NCBI GenBank assembly: GCA_947074125.1
Contig: CAMTOM010000058.1
Location: 1-7,731 of the forward strand
DNA length: 7,731 bases
DNA from: an uncultured Desulfovibrionaceae bacterium
GTDB lineage: Bacteria; Desulfobacterota; Desulfovibrionia; Desulfovibrionales; Desulfovibrionaceae
Direction of reading: 5' to 3'
The notes beneath the pieces were generated by a model, which was not told the DNA's origin, searched no databases, and was given only the letters and a program-made list of their open reading frames with translations. Position 1 is the stretch's first letter. The number at the start of each line of letters is the position of its first letter. The translations under genes were made by a program, and so were the position numbers. Shown here piece after piece: positions 5,863 to 7,731 of this stretch.

Positions 5863-7212
5863 ATGGCTCGTCTTTTCGGGACAGATGGTTTGCGGGGTAC
5901 GGTAAACGTTCATCCAATGACAGTAGATGTGGCATTGCGTCTTGGACTGGCTGCAGGTATGCGTTTTCGTAGTGGTACGCACGAGCATCGTGTTGTGATC
6001 GGTAAAGATACACGGCTTTCTGGATATATGTTTGAGTCCGCATTGACGGCAGGTTTGTGTGCTGCCGGAATGCATGTGATTATGGTTGGGCCTTTGCCAA
6101 CTCCGGCAATCTCTTTTTTGACGCGCAATATGCGCGCGGATTTAGGGGTTGTTATCTCCGCATCACATAATCCTTTTTCCGATAATGGCATCAAGTTTTT
6201 TGATGCGGATGGCTTTAAGCTTCCTGATGATGTGGAAAATGAGATATCTGCCATGGTGCAGGATCCGCAATGGCAGTGTGATTATCCTGCGCCTGAGAAG
6301 GTTGGGCGAGCCACAAAGATTGAAGATGCGCCCGGGCGTTATATTGTTTATACAAAGAGCTGTTTTCCCGCGCATCTTTCCCTTTCTGGGCTGCGCATTG
6401 TGATTGATTGCGCCAATGGAGCCAACTATAAGGTTGCGCCTTTGGCGCTGGAAGAGTTGGGAGCAGAAGTCTTTGCAATGGGAACCTCGCCCAATGGCAC
6501 AAATATCAATGAGAATTGTGGTTCATTGCACCCACATATGGTTGCGGCAAAGGTGCGTGAAGTTCGTGCGGATCTGGGACTCGCTCTTGATGGTGATGCG
6601 GATCGCTTGATCGTTGTGGATGAGAAAGGGCGTGTTCTCGATGGTGATCAGATTATGGCACTGTGCGCCCAGGCGATGATGGCACGGGGCGAACTGCCTG
6701 ATAATTTACTGGTAGCAACCAGTATGAGCAATATGGCTCTTGAAGTATTTATGCAGGAACATGGTGGGAAATTATTGCGCACGCAGGTGGGCGACAGATA
6801 TGTTGTGGAAGCCATGCGCCGGACAGGAGCCATGTTGGGAGGAGAACAGTCGGGGCATCTCATTTTCCGTCAGTACAGCACCACAGGTGATGGACTTTTG
6901 GCCGCATTGCAGCTTTTGCGTATTGTTCAGGAGAAACAGCGTCCTCTTTCTGAGCTCGCAGGTATTTTGGAACCATATCCACAGCAATTGATTAACGTGA
7001 CTGTGGAGAGCAAACCTCCTTTTGAAGAGCGTCCGGCTTTGGGGGAGGCTGTGGCTAAAGTGGAAAAGGAACTGGCAGGAAAGGGACGTGTGCTATTGCG
7101 TTATTCTGGAACAGAATCGTTGTGCCGTGTTATGGTTGAGGGAGAGGATTCTGAGAGTGTTCGCAAATACGCGACCCTGTTGGCTGAGGTTGTGCAAAGA
7201 GAATTGAAATAG
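5863..7212 (+). CDS. glmM: phosphoglucosamine mutase
   Basis: GlmM interconverts glucosamine-6-phosphate and glucosamine-1-phosphate, the step that feeds UDP-GlcNAc for peptidoglycan and LPS in the cytoplasm. The 449-residue product matches the usual family length (about 445-450). It starts with the GlmM signature MARLFGTDGLRG. It carries the catalytic phosphoserine loop ISASHNP with S101, the magnesium loop DGDADR at 243-248, the sugar-binding GGEQSG at 326-331 and the phosphate-binding loop RYSGTES at 413-419 (the more common form is RPSGTEP). The ATG at 5863 is chosen because GGAG at 5854-5857 is 5 bases upstream; an in-frame GTG at 5848 would place that site inside the gene. In Bacillus and Listeria-type systems GlmM binds and inhibits CdaA, so its place after cdaA-ybbR is meaningful. 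Activity needs phosphorylation of S101. Confidence 0.98.
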   Translation: MARLFGTDGLRGTVNVHPMTVDVALRLGLAAGMRFRSGTHEHRVVIGKDTRLSGYMFESALTAGLCAAGMHVIMVGPLPTPAISFLTRNMRADLGVVISASHNPFSDNGIKFFDADGFKLPDDVENEISAMVQDPQWQCDYPAPEKVGRATKIEDAPGRYIVYTKSCFPAHLSLSGLRIVIDCANGANYKVAPLALEELGAEVFAMGTSPNGTNINENCGSLHPHMVAAKVREVRADLGLALDGDADRLIVVDEKGRVLDGDQIMALCAQAMMARGELPDNLLVATSMSNMALEVFMQEHGGKLLRTQVGDRYVVEAMRRTGAMLGGEQSGHLIFRQYSTTGDGLLAALQLLRIVQEKQRPLSELAGILEPYPQQLINVTVESKPPFEERPALGEAVAKVEKELAGKGRVLLRYSGTESLCRVMVEGEDSESVRKYATLLAEVVQRELK

Positions 7213-7251
7213 CGCTTTGACGCAAGACCTACTTATATAGAGGACTATCAC

Positions 7252-7623
7252 ATGAAAGATATTCGTAAGGTTGTGATACCTGTTGCCGGTTGGGGGACTC
7301 GATCGTTGCCGGCGAGCAAGAATATCCCCAAGGAAATGTTGCCCGTTTATAACAAGCCTGTTATTCAGTATGTTGTGGAAGAAGCAATGTCTTCCGGTAT
7401 CGAAGATGTTATTTTTGTGACCAATAGAGACAAAAGCGTTATCGAGGATCATTTCGATTACAATTTGCAGCTCGAAAGTGTTTTGGAGCGTGCAGGCAAG
7501 ACAGAGCAGTTGAAATTGGTACGTGATGTGGCGGAAAGGGTTAATATTATGTCAGTACGCCAGAAATGCCATGTGTGTTTAGGTCATGCAGTCCTTTGTG
7601 TAAGGGAACTCGTTCGTGGTTGA
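7252..7623 (+). CDS. galU: UTP-glucose-1-phosphate uridylyltransferase, N-terminal part; frame broken near the window end
   Basis: GalU makes UDP-glucose from UTP and glucose-1-phosphate for LPS, capsule and other envelope sugars. Residues 1-105 are clearly GalU: VIPVAGWGTR at 8-17 (nucleotide-binding loop), PKEMLPVYNKP at 26-36, QYVVEEA at 39-45, VTNRDK at 56-61, IEDHFD at 64-69 and VRQK at 102-105. GWGTRSLPASKN is a form I associate with Desulfovibrio relatives. The ATG at 7252 has AGAGGA at 7239-7244, 8 bases upstream, and the gene follows glmM by 39 bases, so it is probably in the same operon. The frame stops at codon 124 (TGA 7621-7623), whereas GalU is normally about 290 residues. From codon 106 the similarity fades although LGHAVL is still visible, so the gene is either a pseudogene or affected by poor sequence at the edge. 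Confidence 0.85.
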   Translation: MKDIRKVVIPVAGWGTRSLPASKNIPKEMLPVYNKPVIQYVVEEAMSSGIEDVIFVTNRDKSVIEDHFDYNLQLESVLERAGKTEQLKLVRDVAERVNIMSVRQKCHVCLGHAVLCVRELVRG

Positions 7624-7731
7624 CCTGTTGTCGTTCTTGGTGGCTATGTTCTCCTGTGCTGCTGTACTTCTGGGTGACTCCACATTGTGGAATTGGTCTT
7701 AGTCGTGGTTCCTCCTGTTATCCGTGTGCGG
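7567..7731 (+). other. decayed or low-quality continuation of galU
   Basis: Beyond the VRQK codons the reading frame stays collinear with GalU but with many substitutions. Where the family reads roughly 'GDEPFVVLLGDD', this sequence reads RG-stop-PVVVLGGYV with no gap. In-frame TGA stops occur at 7621-7623 and 7675-7677. Only 10 of the 111 bases from 7621 on are A, unlike the upstream half of the gene. This pattern suits miscalled bases at a sequence end better than ordinary neutral decay, but that is inference. Confidence 0.5.

Noticed and set aside
7217..7239. TTGACG plus TATATA as a galU promoter
   Set aside because: The two hexamers are only about 11 bases apart, too close for sigma70; galU follows glmM by 39 bases and is more likely read through.
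1..7731. CRISPR array, insertion sequence, integrase, toxin-antitoxin or defence island
   Set aside because: I found no regularly spaced repeats, no transposase or integrase motifs and no attachment duplication beside the tRNA. The window is housekeeping genes in a known conserved order.

Overview
The window most likely comes from a member of the Desulfovibrionales (Desulfovibrio-like sulfate reducers), from a lineage of moderate GC content. The evidence is the gene order ftsH-folP-cdaA-ybbR-glmM-galU, which I recall from Desulfovibrio genomes, the FtsH N-terminus (MNQFGRN), the GalU N-terminus (VIPVAGWGTRSLPASKN) and a selenocysteine tRNA gene. The genus cannot be fixed from the sequence alone.

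Layout. On the minus strand at the left lie a 4'-phosphopantetheinyl transferase-like gene (14-673) and, just upstream of it, a selenocysteine tRNA gene with an encoded CCA end (721-814). A divergent control region of about 220 bases (815-1037) separates them from a plus-strand block filling the rest of the window: ftsH (1038-3107, TTG start), folP (3107-3964), cdaA (3982-4731), ybbR (4721-5647), a 215-base gap, glmM (5863-7212) and the 5' part of galU (from 7252). The first four genes are tightly packed (1-base overlap, 17-base gap, 11-base overlap) and look like one transcription unit. glmM probably has an extra promoter in the gap before it.

How the genes fit together. CdaA makes cyclic di-AMP, YbbR (CdaR-type) is its membrane-anchored regulator, and GlmM makes glucosamine-1-phosphate for peptidoglycan and LPS; it also binds CdaA in Firmicutes. 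GalU makes UDP-glucose for envelope polysaccharides. FtsH adds membrane and LPS quality control, and FolP adds folate. The block thus links envelope precursor supply, c-di-AMP signalling and membrane proteolysis. It is a known conserved arrangement, not a new system.

Oddities. The PPTase has a weakened WxxKEA motif and a short C-terminus. FolP has SMKS instead of SRKS. The galU reading frame decays after codon 105 and meets in-frame stops in A-poor sequence at the window edge, which may reflect poor sequence quality at a contig end or a real pseudogene. I see no CRISPR array, insertion sequence, prophage or undescribed defence system.
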